Below are positions 1 through 10,900 of a stretch of DNA of 64,000 nt, in pieces. Under the pieces are notes generated by a model. It had not been told where the DNA came from. It was given only the letters and a program-made list of their open reading frames with translations, and did no database searches. Source of the DNA: Patiria miniata (Eukaryota; Echinodermata; Asteroidea; Valvatida; Asterinidae). Both the position numbers and the translations under genes were made by a program. The DNA lies in the NCBI RefSeq assembly GCF_015706575.1, contig NW_024037058.1:15025547-15089546 (forward strand), given 5' to 3'. Positions within the stretch are counted from its first letter, which is position 1. Each line of letters opens with the position of its first letter.

Positions 1-597
1 GAAAAAAGAAAACCATTTTCGGAACAAAATGAAATGATTTTCTGACAAACATACAGTACCTTTGTCAAAAATATAATAATATCAAAAATCCAACGTCTTG
101 ATCCAAACAAATCCAAAGATAAAAACCCTAATAATAGTATTACATATCCAAAACTCCAGCATTACTTTTACTAGCTTTAGGATCCCTCTATTTTTTTCAC
201 ATTGATATTTCACTGAGTTGACCGTTACGCACGCCACAGTCGACACTTGTCAACCGAGTGGTTCTCGGACTTGTCCTCCAATTCTATAAAAAATCCTTCA
301 GAGCCATCAGAAAGAACGAAATAAATGTGACCTTTATCAACATGACCAACTGTTTAACTTTAAGCATGGAGCTATAAAAAGGAAGTAAAAAAATAATAAT
401 AGATTATCAATGATTATAGACTACAGGGGTCCTAAAGTAGGCTAACTAGGCCTACAATACAACAAAAAAAATCTGAAGATCCAAAAATCCCCAAATCAAA
501 AATTACAAATTACAAGAAATCCCTTCTATTTTCTAATAATAAATATAGGGCTATTTTCATCCACAGACAAAATTATACAGCCACTTCCCAGGGAAAG

Positions 598-876
598 AAT
601 GTTGCATCCCGACGCCACTTTTTTTCATCATATAAAATGATATAGCCTAGGCCTTGGGCTAGTCATTTTAATGAAGGTCAGTCATTGCAAAAATGTTGAA
701 AAGACATGAATCTGGGCGATTGTCTGAATCTGGGACTGAGAAACGTTTTGCAATTTTGTTAGAAAATAGGCCTAGGGCCTACTTAGTCTTTGAAAATGCA
801 CTCGACTCTCCATAGACTTTGTACACAATTCCCCAAACAACTGAACAAGTGGATTCCAGATGATATGCCTACATTC
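598..876. mobile_element. Short inverted-repeat element, copy 1 (in SPS2 intron 1)
   Basis: This block starts GTTGCATCCCGACGCCACTT and shares most of its length with 10936-11152, including the 'gttgaaaagatatgaat' and 'ctttgaaaatgcactcga' segments. The other copy ends with the inverse of the start (AAGTGGCGTCTGGATACAA), so it looks like a MITE. In this copy the right end is degraded. Each copy lies in intron 1 of its SPS gene. Confidence 0.5.
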
Positions 877-932
877 TTTCCCTTCCCGGTCACTGCCGGT
901 TCCAAACATTCTTTCCACTTCCAGCAGCTTAC

Positions 933-1167
933 CAAAATGCGGCAGCTGGGCAAGAGTCCCATCGCCTGTCCCGGTCCCAACCTCCTCCACTCCCACTGCC
1001 GTCGAGTCCCCACCCACTTCGTGCCCCCTCAGTACCTCCAGAAGTTTGAGCAGCTCCTTCTGGGGCACTTTGCAACCTCATCCTTTCAGCTGGGTAAATT
1101 TCGTCAGGCGGAAATCTTTGTCAAGTCCGTGCTCGACTGGGTCGAAAGGCAGCCGTAAATTGGCCAT
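933..1167 (-). CDS. SEPHS2: Selenophosphate synthetase 2 (Sec-containing), first coding exon, gene continues off left edge
   Basis: SPS2 makes selenophosphate, the selenium donor for selenocysteine synthesis, from selenide and ATP. Reading on the minus strand from the ATG at 1167 gives MANLRLPFDPVEHGLDKDF, then a Lys-Gly pair, an in-frame TGA at 1080-1078, then GCKVPQKELLKLL. The catalytic loop of SPS2 proteins has the form KG-Sec-GCKVPQ, so the TGA sits exactly at the catalytic selenocysteine. The frame stays open after it and ends at a GT donor (TTTG|GTAAGC, 932-931) in phase 1. That phase would join to a codon starting the conserved Gly-Ile-Gly segment, as in the paralog at 4935-12036. A Gly/Glu-rich linker follows the loop, as in other SPS2 proteins. 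Standard ORF finding breaks at the TGA and yields only a GTG-initiated fragment. Exon 2 onward and the SECIS element must lie beyond position 1, so I cannot check them. Confidence 0.88.
1078..1080 (-). other. Candidate UGA selenocysteine codon
   Basis: This TGA is in frame between GGA (Gly) and GGT-TGC-AAA (Gly-Cys-Lys), the exact context of the catalytic Sec of animal SPS2. Strong coding similarity continues on both sides. Decoding as Sec is an inference: it needs a SECIS element in the 3' UTR, which is outside the window. Confidence 0.85.
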
Positions 1168-1334
1168 GATGGCCGGTACACCAGCCCTAAATGCCCGGAC
1201 GTTCCAAAGCTGCTTGAGAAATTGCATAAACTACAACTTCTTACAAATACAAGCAAGAAAACGAAGAACTCTGATGCATGCTAGATACGTCTGCAACTCC
1301 TCCTCTAGCAGCCGTCGCGTAGTCTGCAAAGCTT

Positions 1335-1349
1335 TCCCACAATGCATTG
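1335..1349 (+). promoter_or_regulatory. ZNF143/Staf-like motif upstream of the Sec-type SPS gene
   Basis: TCCCACAATGCATTG lies about 170 bases upstream of the SPS2 start codon. Its first 13 bases recur at a similar distance and in the same orientation upstream of the paralog (12225-12239). The core resembles the ZNF143/Staf consensus (CCCA, two bases, ATGCA). Binding is not shown. Confidence 0.5.
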
Positions 1350-1609
1350 TTCACCAGGCTATTTCAGGATGTTGAATTATTTAACACCTTCAAACAGCTC
1401 ATTTATCATTTTCGAGCAATAACCACTATTAAATCTAACTTATTTTCCACAAATATATTTAATCTTCACTTTGTTTGATACACACTAGGAAGATATTGTG
1501 TAACTCGTTGTTTCTACGAATTGGAATAATGCGACAAGGTACAAATGCTTATTACTACGAGTAGTTCATTTACTAATTTTTCCTAGCTAGGGAGTTGTCT
1601 CAGTACATA

Positions 1610-2132
1610 TTAAAGGGAATATACATCATTTGCTTTTGCTGTAATTTTCAGAAATGGATGGAATTGGTGGGTTAGAAATATATAGCAAATATAGTTACAC
1701 TGACTTTTTTTAGGTTTTGGGTTCGAAAATGCTATAAAAACCAAGAAAAACAATCATTTTCCTGTAGTCTGGTTCCCTGACTCCATAAAAGAAGAAACAG
1801 AGCAGTTTACATACATTGGGGAATTGTAAGGTCAGGGAACCAGTCTAGCTGGTTTGTACCCGTTCATAGGTTTGTAATCGATTGCAAACAAGTGCGATGG
1901 TCAATTGGGGCCAGTATTTGAAAAAAAAGCCAGTTGTTTCCAACGCTGATCGGCCGATCAGCGTTGGAAATTGATACAAAAATACCACTTTTGTTGAAAA
2001 TGACAGTATACCAGGTGCCAAGATTTTACAGGATGCTTTACACTGTCATTCACTAACAGTCCAGCAAGGTATTTCAAAATGATTTGGTAGTTTTATTTTT
2101 TGATGTTTGCAAATGTTGTATTTTCCCTTTAA
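1610..2132 (+). mobile_element. TTAA-flanked MITE, family 1, copy 1
   Basis: It begins TTAAAGGGAATATACATCA and ends GCAAATGTTGTATTTTCCC followed by TTTAA, so it has terminal inverted repeats bounded by TTAA. It carries an internal hairpin (TCTGGTTCCCTGAC near 1769 and GTCAGGGAACCAG near 1832) and a second palindrome around 'ccaacgctgatcggccgatcagcgttgg' at 1939-1966. A TTAA target is typical of piggyBac and Kolobok elements. It encodes nothing. Five further copies lie in GTF3C1 introns. Confidence 0.8.
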
Positions 2133-2334
2133 ACTGCGAGCACATTACATGTGACGCTGGTAGTAAACTTATGTACACGTGTTGTTTGTTTAGTTCGCAT
2201 TTTCCTCCGTGTCCATAAAAGATTGGGCGAATTTGCTTTTCCTATCGATTGTTTTGTCAAACTAAATAAAACCACCCAATTATTCCCAAGAGGTACTGGG
2301 ATCAATTTATTGTTCTGCTAAAGGGCCGTGTTGG

Positions 2335-2400
2335 ATGGGGTAGGGATGGGGTGGGGTGGGGTGGGGTGGGGTGGGTCGGGGCGGGGGCGGGGGCGGAGGG
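2335..2400. repeat. GGGGT/GGGGC simple repeat
   Basis: This is a run of G tracts in short units (GGGGTGGGGT, then GGGGCGGGGGCGGGGGC). Many closely spaced G runs could form a G-quadruplex; structure is inference. Confidence 0.8.
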
Positions 2401-3346
2401 ACTTAATGATCGTGGGGTCACTTGCTAATAAAGGGTTTTGACATTTCAATGTAACATAATTATTAGGGTGTTAGGTTTATGGTGCTGATTGAAATATCTC
2501 ACTTATATTTTTGAGAAAAAAAAAATTCAAAAGATAATGCCCAAACAACAATAATGAGAAAGCGCAGGGAATTTTATTTCAACTATAGTAACATTAAAAC
2601 AGCTGAGGATATTACACAAATGGTTTGAAACAAAAGCAAATGAAGAATTGATGGAAAATCCACCAATGCCCAATCAACTAGTTAACTGCAGCATGCCTAT
2701 TTGAACCAGCTATAAAACAAGCCAAAAAATTAATGGACACATTATTTTGTACATGATATAAAAATGATGGATAGTTTGTCAAAATCTGTAGACATATTTG
2801 ACATGGTTATGTTTACATGAAATGTAATCATGAACGTAATAGGAAAATGAGCTTTACAAGAAAAAAAAAATCTACATTTTAAGCATGCAATAAACAAGCA
2901 ATTTTTTTCAAGCTTGAGTGGCTATGACAAAAGTTGTGTTATGAAAAAAGAAGAAGCTAAAGAACAGAAATCACAGGTATACTGGATACTTTTGTTTTTA
3001 TTTCAATGAGGGATTTAGTTAAAAACTTTCGTAAGGAAACATGGACATTTGGTTTTAAAGTTGGTGTATACATGTATATGCTTTTTGGGTGTTGCACCTT
3101 GAAAAATAGATTTTCAAATTGAATTGATAATTTTATAGCATTACATTAGATATGAGCTTTCCAATGATACATCGCACGACATCTATCCGATTGGCAGAAA
3201 CAACCTGGGTAATGGTGCATGAATACATAAGCTAATTTGCATATGAGAAGAATATAATACAAAGGGGTTCAGACATCACATGTATAATACATGTACTTGG
3301 CATCAAAATCATTCAGCTGTACACAAAACAGTTTAATACTAGCTTA

Positions 3347-3697
3347 GGCCAAAAAAAAAAGTCTCTGGTTTCTGGTATGGAGCTTGCCCCCAAAGTGGTG
3401 CGGCGACACAGCCTTGTTTTTTCTTCAAATGTCAGCTGATGACTGCAATGGTGCCCGACTTAATTTAGTGCAAAATGTATGGGAGCCCAGAGAGGCCACA
3501 TAAAGCTTATACTCGATCATAACCCCATCTAAAAACGCGTTAAGATTGTGCAGCAGCAGGATTCCAGTCAAACCAGTGAGTTTGGCGGTTTTGAGACATC
3601 ATCTTACACTGAATTAAAAAAAAAAAATTTTGCCGACGCACATGGCTACGGCGACGCGCGCGCAGACCAGAAACCGGAACCTTTTTTTTGTGTGGCC
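3347..3697. mobile_element. PIF/Harbinger-type MITE, copy 1
   Basis: The termini are GGCCAAAAAAAAAAGTCTCT and, inverted, a similar GGCCACACAAAAAAAAGG end. They are flanked by the direct repeat TTA at 3344-3346 and 3698-3700. A 3-bp TWA target duplication with GG-initial termini fits PIF/Harbinger elements. It shares termini and the flanking 'ctggtttctggt' motif with the element at 60936-61299. No transposase is present. Confidence 0.75.
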
Positions 3698-4254
3698 TTA
3701 ATCTATATTTAGCTTGTCACATGACTCGAGACAAGACTGGGACATATAAACCAATCCGGGCACGCTATCAATTCTATCACGAAGGCCCCCTTCAATGGCG
3801 AAAGCATTGTACTAACTATTGTTCAGATAATGTCACGAGGCAGTTGCTTTGTACAATAGTGTGCACAATAGTTTCTCTATTGAAGGGAGCCTCATGAGTG
3901 TACAGTGATTATGAGCACGGATTTGTCTATAGATAACTTGTGGTAACTTGATTTAAGAAAAACTTTTATCCATCCCCCCCCCTCCTTATAAAGAAAAAAC
4001 ACCCAAAAAGACCCCAAAGAAAGTGAAGAAACAAAGCTAAAGATTCGATACGAAATGATTAAAATTTACAATTTGCATAAGACTGTCAGCATTTTCCGCC
4101 ACATCAATTTAAACGTTTCCCGATTTGCTCTGAAGAGTTGCTATTCATTTAAAAATCTTGTCCTCGTCTGATTGCTATGGACAAGCAGATGAACACAAAA
4201 CAAGTTGTTTCTTTTCTACATACGGAATAGCTTAAAAAAATTGAGAGGGTAGTA

Positions 4255-4414
4255 CAGTAGAACGCCACTGTAACGAACATGATGGGCTCCATTAAAAGTG
4301 TCTGTTACAGTGACTGTGCATTATATTAGACTTTAATATTTCGGGAGCCAAAGGGAATGTTTATTATAGCAAAATGTTTGTTATAGTGATGCTCATTAAA
4401 GCAGCGTTTTACTG
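4255..4414. mobile_element. pogo/Tigger-like MITE with TA target site
   Basis: The 160-bp element starts CAGTAGAACGC and ends GCGTTTTACTG, an 11-bp inverted repeat with one mismatch, flanked by TA on both sides. This fits the Tc1/mariner/pogo superfamily. It lies about 0.5 kb beyond the stop codon of the complete SPS gene and may provide an AATAAA on the minus strand (4360-4365), but that is speculative. Confidence 0.65.
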
Positions 4415-4934
4415 TATTGTAGTCATGCATACTTCGTACCATGTGCACGTGATGTGCCCCCCCCCCCCGCCCACCCCACATGGGCTTTCAAAAGTGGTCA
4501 CAAAGCGCCCTCTACTGTTTCTGCACAGAGTCCAAAACTTTGTTGAACCAAATTTTCAGCTTGGCAGACCAACAAAATGGCCCCTGGAATTTTGGTCACT
4601 TGACCATTATTGCCACTGTACACGGTATGATCTTTTGATAAACAATCTTGTCCTATCACTAGTCCGACCCATTAAGCCTTACCAACTGCGCACGTTTGCA
4701 ACAACAGGTGTGCCCCTTCAATGCCAAACTGCAAGTTCCAGCCACACATGTCATGTGTACCTGTGCAAATGCTACACTTTTAGTCCTCGTGTGTCAGACA
4801 TTAATCGCGGCTGTGAATGGTCAAGGTATCTTCGGCTGGGCTTAATGAATCGACCTATGTCGATCTCAACTATGTACATAGACAGCAATCTTGAGGCTTG
4901 ATCTGCTCGATGCCAGAGGAATGCCGGTGGGGAG

Positions 4935-7900
4935 CTACATGATTTTCGTTGTGACCTCAATGACCCTTGGTTTGTCGATGACCTTGGCCGTTCGGTTGCC
5001 CTTTTCCACGATTCCGATAATCCAGGCACTGGAGCCCATTTTGTCGATCTCCTTGCAGTAGCTGGCAGCTTGTTCTCTTGGGAATGCGATCAAAAGACCC
5101 CCTGTGTTCAAGAAAAAATTATCCAAAATCGTCTTATAATTAAAAGGGGGTGTGTTTACAATTGCTTCCTTGTTTGATAAATAGACACAAACTCAAAACT
5201 TGGACATATGCTGCATATGACTGACTTCTGAATTACAATTATGTATACACAAAAATAAATTGACCTAAAATATATCAGACTGGTAAAATGAAATGGTCAA
5301 ACTAAAATGAAAAGGAATAGCAACCCAAAAAGGATTTAATTTCCTGAAAAAGTATATCAAGAGATGTAAACTTTGCATACTTGTGATTGAAGCAATTTTA
5401 CTGACTGACTTACTGACTCAATGCCACCTGTGAGCCAGGCAGTGCTATTGTATAGGATTACCCTGTTATCGCCAATGAATGGGCTACTGAAGTCTGTATG
5501 AAAAGACTTCCACTGAACCATTGAAATAGAGTACTTTGCTCTCTGGGACCAGCTTTACCATGCTCACCTTGTCATTTAATATATCTTTTTAACTAAAAAA
5601 ATGGATGAGTGAGGGATGAAGCTACCTGATACTTCCGGGGAGCGTCCTTGAAAGAGTTTGAAGTCGATGAATCCTTTAGCGACATGCTGCATCTTGGCAA
5701 TGATGGGTAGGTTGTGAATGGCAAAGCTAACCTCCTCCTTCTGAGACCTGACTAACGCCTCGGCGTGACCCAGGATGCCAAAGCCCGAGACATCGGTGGC
5801 ACCGTGAGCATTGTAGGTGGCCATCATACTGGCAGCTAAATGGTAATGTCGGAAGAAAAACAGAGAGTAAGCATCTGAGCAGAGAACACTGCCTGCCCTG
5901 TAGTCCTGGACCATGGATGGGAGATGTCACCGGTTCCAGGTCGGACAAGTCCTTAAAAGTTGGACAAGTTCTGGACCTAGAATGGAAAAGATCCTGGAAC
6001 AAGGATGGGAGAAGACCTAGGTTCTGGTTGGAACAAACAGGGGCTAGCTCCTGAATTCAAGAAGTTGGACAAGTGCTAGACTGAGGGTGGGAGAAGTCTG
6101 GTACCCATGGAGGGACAAGTCTTAGGCCTACCGTAAGAAAAGCCTCATCCTCCAGGTAGGACAAATCCTTAACCGAGGAGGATACAATGTGTCCAGACTT
6201 ATTGTAAGATAATTTCTGGCAACAGTAAAGGACAAGTCTTCAGGCATGGGAAGTCGTGATCCCTTAGCCCCAAGTGAGACAAAACACACTGCTGGGTAAA
6301 AAATTGTCTCGTTGGGCCTACGTTAGAAAAGTTTTTGAAGGGTAGGACAGACTTGTATCCTATGATCGGAAAAGTCCTGAACCCATGATAGTACAATTGC
6401 AAAGCTGTAGAAAAGAAGAGGGTGGTGGGGGACAAAAAAAATAAAAATGTTGCTTTTTATCTTCAGACCTCTTGACATACTTACCGTCACTGTTGAGTTT
6501 ACACATGTTGAAGACGGCCTCTTGGTATCCTCGCTCTAATTCCTCAGCTGTAAGGAGAGCGTTCAACTTCTTCTTCTTGTCTGGAACAGTCAGCCACTTT
6601 CTGGCTGTCAATGCGATCATGGTACCGAGCGGTTTGGTCAAAACTAGGACGTCACCGGGAACGGCGTTGTCGGGGCTGGAAAGAAAATCCCAGTTTAATT
6701 GAGAATACAATTTGGGGTCATTTTTAGAACGCTTGAATATGTTAATTGAGTACTCAGGAGGTGATGCATTGTCTTCAAGGTTAATACTGCCATGGAAATA
6801 AGTAGCTTCAGACTCTGAGAATTCAACCCATAGCATTTAACAAACTGGTTTGGTTTAATGAATTTTGGTTTTTATTCTTTTAATAAATTTCTTAAACTGC
6901 CTTTATCTTTTCAAGTCTTTGAAGACGTATGTGGGATATTTCAATGTGTTAATTTTTGCATAGGACTTTTTAATGTTGTATAACACGCTTTGATCGTTTT
7001 AAAAAGACCTTAATAAATGCATATTATTAGTTATCCTGCGAGGGCGAGTGGAACACGGAATAATGTAGTGTGTCTGTGTCCCACATACCACGGTGCCGAA
7101 TGCCTATTCGTATGTGGGACACAGAGGCACTACATTTTCTGTGTTCCACGAGCGCGCGTGATAACAAACTTGACGCGCAGTACAGTTGGAACTAGCACAC
7201 TTTACACGAACCGTTCAGCAGTTTAGCGCATGCAGCTGGAATGTCGCTCGCATCTTGGAATAGCGCAATACGCAGGGTGCAAAATCGATCGTGCAATACA
7301 GCCTCATATGACACTGTTGTTGCCATGGATCGACTAATCAGGATCGAGGATACAAGTTTGCTTGAAGATAACATGTACACTGTATTATCATTATTCCTGT
7401 TAATGTACCCTTAAGGAGACATTTTTCATCATAAGTTATACCTTAGGGAGACACCGGACATTAAGGAGACATTTCAGTGTCTCCCTCATGTCACAACTCC
7501 TATTTAGAGGCAAAATTTTACCGTCACTAATAGGCTAGATCGATTGCTCGTGGTCCAAAATATAAATAGACCAAAATTTGTGGGAGTAAGATTAGGAAAA
7601 AAGGGGTTTAGGGGTCATTACAGGTTGAAAAATTTTGTTCACAACCCTATGGGAATGGCTCCCTGAGGCAATTATTATTATTATTATTGTTATTTTTTAT
7701 TATTATTTCCAACTGAATAATTTCACAACTGAATGAACATTACCAAGTAATTGTGTTGTAAGTGAATCCAGAAAAGATCCCCCTAATGAATGAATGATGT
7801 GCTATATTTACCATATATAGAGACTATAGGGTCAATTATAGTCAAATCGGCAACTCACCATACAATCTTGTCTAGTGTACACACACTAGTGGCTATCCCA

Positions 7901-10900
7901 CCGATAGTGCACCATGGATTGAGCACAGTTTGTCCTCCTCGGATCTTGCTACCAGCCACAGTCGCAATATCCTGACAAGTTTTCAAGGACAATAATAAAT
8001 TTTGCATATTTTTTTTTTTAAAGTAAACTGCATCAACAAACTAAACCAAAAAAATGTGGTAAGAGTCGGATTCCAATGTTAGAGCACTATGGACATCCAT
8101 CAACAATGATTCCCCAGGCGTGTATGCCATTGAATTTCCCGGATTCTCTTTAATAAAACCTCAACTTTACACAGGAAACCGATGGCACAATATTAGTACC
8201 TGAAAACTTTACAAGGGCATCAAGTACAATTAGAGCAATAGTGGCCAGGTTTGTTTTGTACTTTTTGAAATCCGGCAGAGTCTTCCAAAACATCCTGCTG
8301 GACTTTGAAGTGCCCTTGTAAAGTTAGGATTAGGCATAACCTAAGTCCAAGATTGCATTTGGTTTTTGTTCAGTTCTCCTATTGCAACGGATCCAGATTC
8401 CTTGCATGTGTGGCCAAATGGCCAAGGCAACAGCAGGCACTATCACAAGATGCATCAAGTCCAGTCTCAGGGATGGTGTCACTCCAACTAAAGAAATTCC
8501 AAGCATACCTTGCATGTATACCCTACTAGGTGTGTGTTGTCAGGAAACGTTTCCAGATTATGGAATCAGGTACCCATATCAAACTTTACAAATTTACTTG
8601 AGTAACTTTTCAACCAATGAAAAAGGTTTTGAATGCCATTTGTGGGGTTTCACGTTTATGTGCATTTTAACGCGCAGTTTTCCCCGTAAAAACAGGATTT
8701 GAATTTTGGGGTTGGGTTTCTTTTATGGGTACCCGTGTTTTACTTCAAAAGGGTACCTGGTGCCAGTACTACCCGGAAATGCACACCATTACCAAAGTTG
8801 TAATGACTCGAGTCAATGACTCGACTCGAGTCCGACTCGAGTCTCAATTTTTGGTAACTCGACTCGACTCGAGTCCCTAAGGGCAAATGATTTGACTCGA
8901 CTTGAGTCACTGCGAACAAATGACTCGACTCGAGTCACTGCGAACAAATGACTCAACTTGACTCGAGTCCCTCATCAGAAGACTCGACTCGACTCGAGCG
9001 AAGGCTAATAAGACTCGAGTCCCAAAAATAAAAGTAAAACTTTGGGAAAAGTAATTGCAATGACTTACGGTGCAAAATTTATGTGCTCATAATGTTGCAA
9101 ATACAGTACAGTACAACAGCTGCTTGTCATGAACAAACAGACTCTGACCTCATGGTTCTAGAACGCACAAAATACTATCCAGGAACCGGATTTTAAACAC
9201 CTTTTCCAATTTGTTGTTTCTTCATTGGCTTTGGGCAATTTCTTATAAAGCCCCCCTTTTATAAGCCCTCCTTTTATAAATGTTGGTATATAGTGTTCAA
9301 ATATTCGTGACTCAAATTGACTGGAGCTAAATATTGACTGGACAGTACTGGACTCGACCTTCTTGACCTAATGACTCAACTCGACTCTAGTCACTTCTTT
9401 AAAATGACTCGACGCGACTCAAGTCACTTGAGAGTCACTTCTTTAAAATAGCTTGACACGACTCGAGTCACTTCTTTAAAACGACTCGACTCCCCTCAAA
9501 TCACAAAGATAAGTGACTCGTTACAACTCTGACCATTATACCCTGTACACAAGGTATGCGAAGAATTTCTTCGAGTCGGCGCGACAAAGTTTCCAAGCTT
9601 GGATTCGATTCATCTTGATGATAGTGTCCTCTATCTCCAAGGCAGCTTAACCACACTGTGTTGGGATTAGCTGCACGAGGGGAATAGAGTCTAAATTCAG
9701 GCTTGGCCCAAGACAAGGCATTCATTAGCAGAACTGTTCAGAGATAATACCTTGAAGCCCTGCATCATGAGTGGTATGACGACCTCTCGCTCTTTGTCGC
9801 TGAATGTCTGAGGCACAGCCAGCAGCATCAGCATGTTATCACACTCCATGATCCCCATTGCGTAAAGGTCACTCAGCACATCGGCACATGCAATTTGGCC
9901 CTAAAAGAAAAAAGAAAGAAAGTTGTTTTCTTTAATTTTTAACATTCTTTTGGGTTTTCTTTCTTTCCTTAAAAAACCTGAACAACCAACATATGGACAT
10001 ACTGTCAGGCAAAACAAATTTGAAATTGCATCCCAGCTTTCTCACAACCCAAATATTCATACTTTCCGGACCAACAAAAGGGGTAAGATCTTTGCACTAG
10101 GTACCACTAATAACACTGTTTGATTGATCAACTTATTTTAGTTAAATAATGATATAATTTGTTACGCAGTGGCTATCGTTACGGCAGCCGTAATGCATTT
10201 CCCATTTTCTATCGTTACGGTAGACTGCAACTTTTATGAAAACATGAGAAGAAAATATAAGATTAGAAGAAAAAAAGTGAATTTGAACGTTATGAAATTC
10301 AGACTTTATTTCCCTTTAAAAAAAAAATCCTCCAAAGCCTCAGGTTAGAAAAGGAAAAAAATTCGAGTGCAAAACTGACATGACTGAGATGTGAACCCGC
10401 AACCTCGCGGTGCAAAATCCTACCATCTATCGACTGGGCTGACGCACTGCTCGCTAAAATGTGGGGAAACAATAATGATATACCTGCGTGCGTATCAAAA
10501 AAGTATATCGTAGAGGGCGCTAAACAACGGCTGCCATAACGATAGCCACTTCGAATTTGTTAATATTGAAGTATCATATTTCAAAGTCTCATTTCATAGT
10601 TTTAGCCCCTCAATTTTTTTTTTATATTTTTATATTTGGGGGGGGGGGAGGGAGGGGGGGGGGGAGTCAGGGGAAGGGTCGGAAATGTAAGTTGAGGTCG
10701 TAAAATATTACAATTAGGGAAAATGAACACGTGGTTCCTTTGGGGAATCTCTCACCATAATATATGGGTCATCCACAACTGGGTAGGAGAAGTCAGTCGT
10801 CTCAACCAGGAAAAGTCCTCCATGTTGCAATGGGACAACACTGCAGTCACTGCCAATACCTGTAGTACATCATGGATGAATAAAAACAAATTAAAATCAA

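Larger units (their letters stand above)
1168..3346. other. Spacer between tandem SPS genes, left part
   Basis: I see no credible gene. The stretch holds the SPS2 upstream region, one TTAA-flanked MITE (1610-2132), a GGGGT/GGGGC-rich purine tract at about 2337-2400, and AT-rich unique sequence. Confidence 0.6.

Noticed and set aside
860..1375. 171-residue plus-strand ORF
   Set aside because: It is antisense to the SPS2 first exon and its upstream region; the Ser/Pro-rich translation matches nothing.
4374..4901. 175-residue plus-strand ORF
   Set aside because: It lies across the end of a MITE and a C tract and shows no recognisable domain; the minus-strand SPS gene ends next to it.
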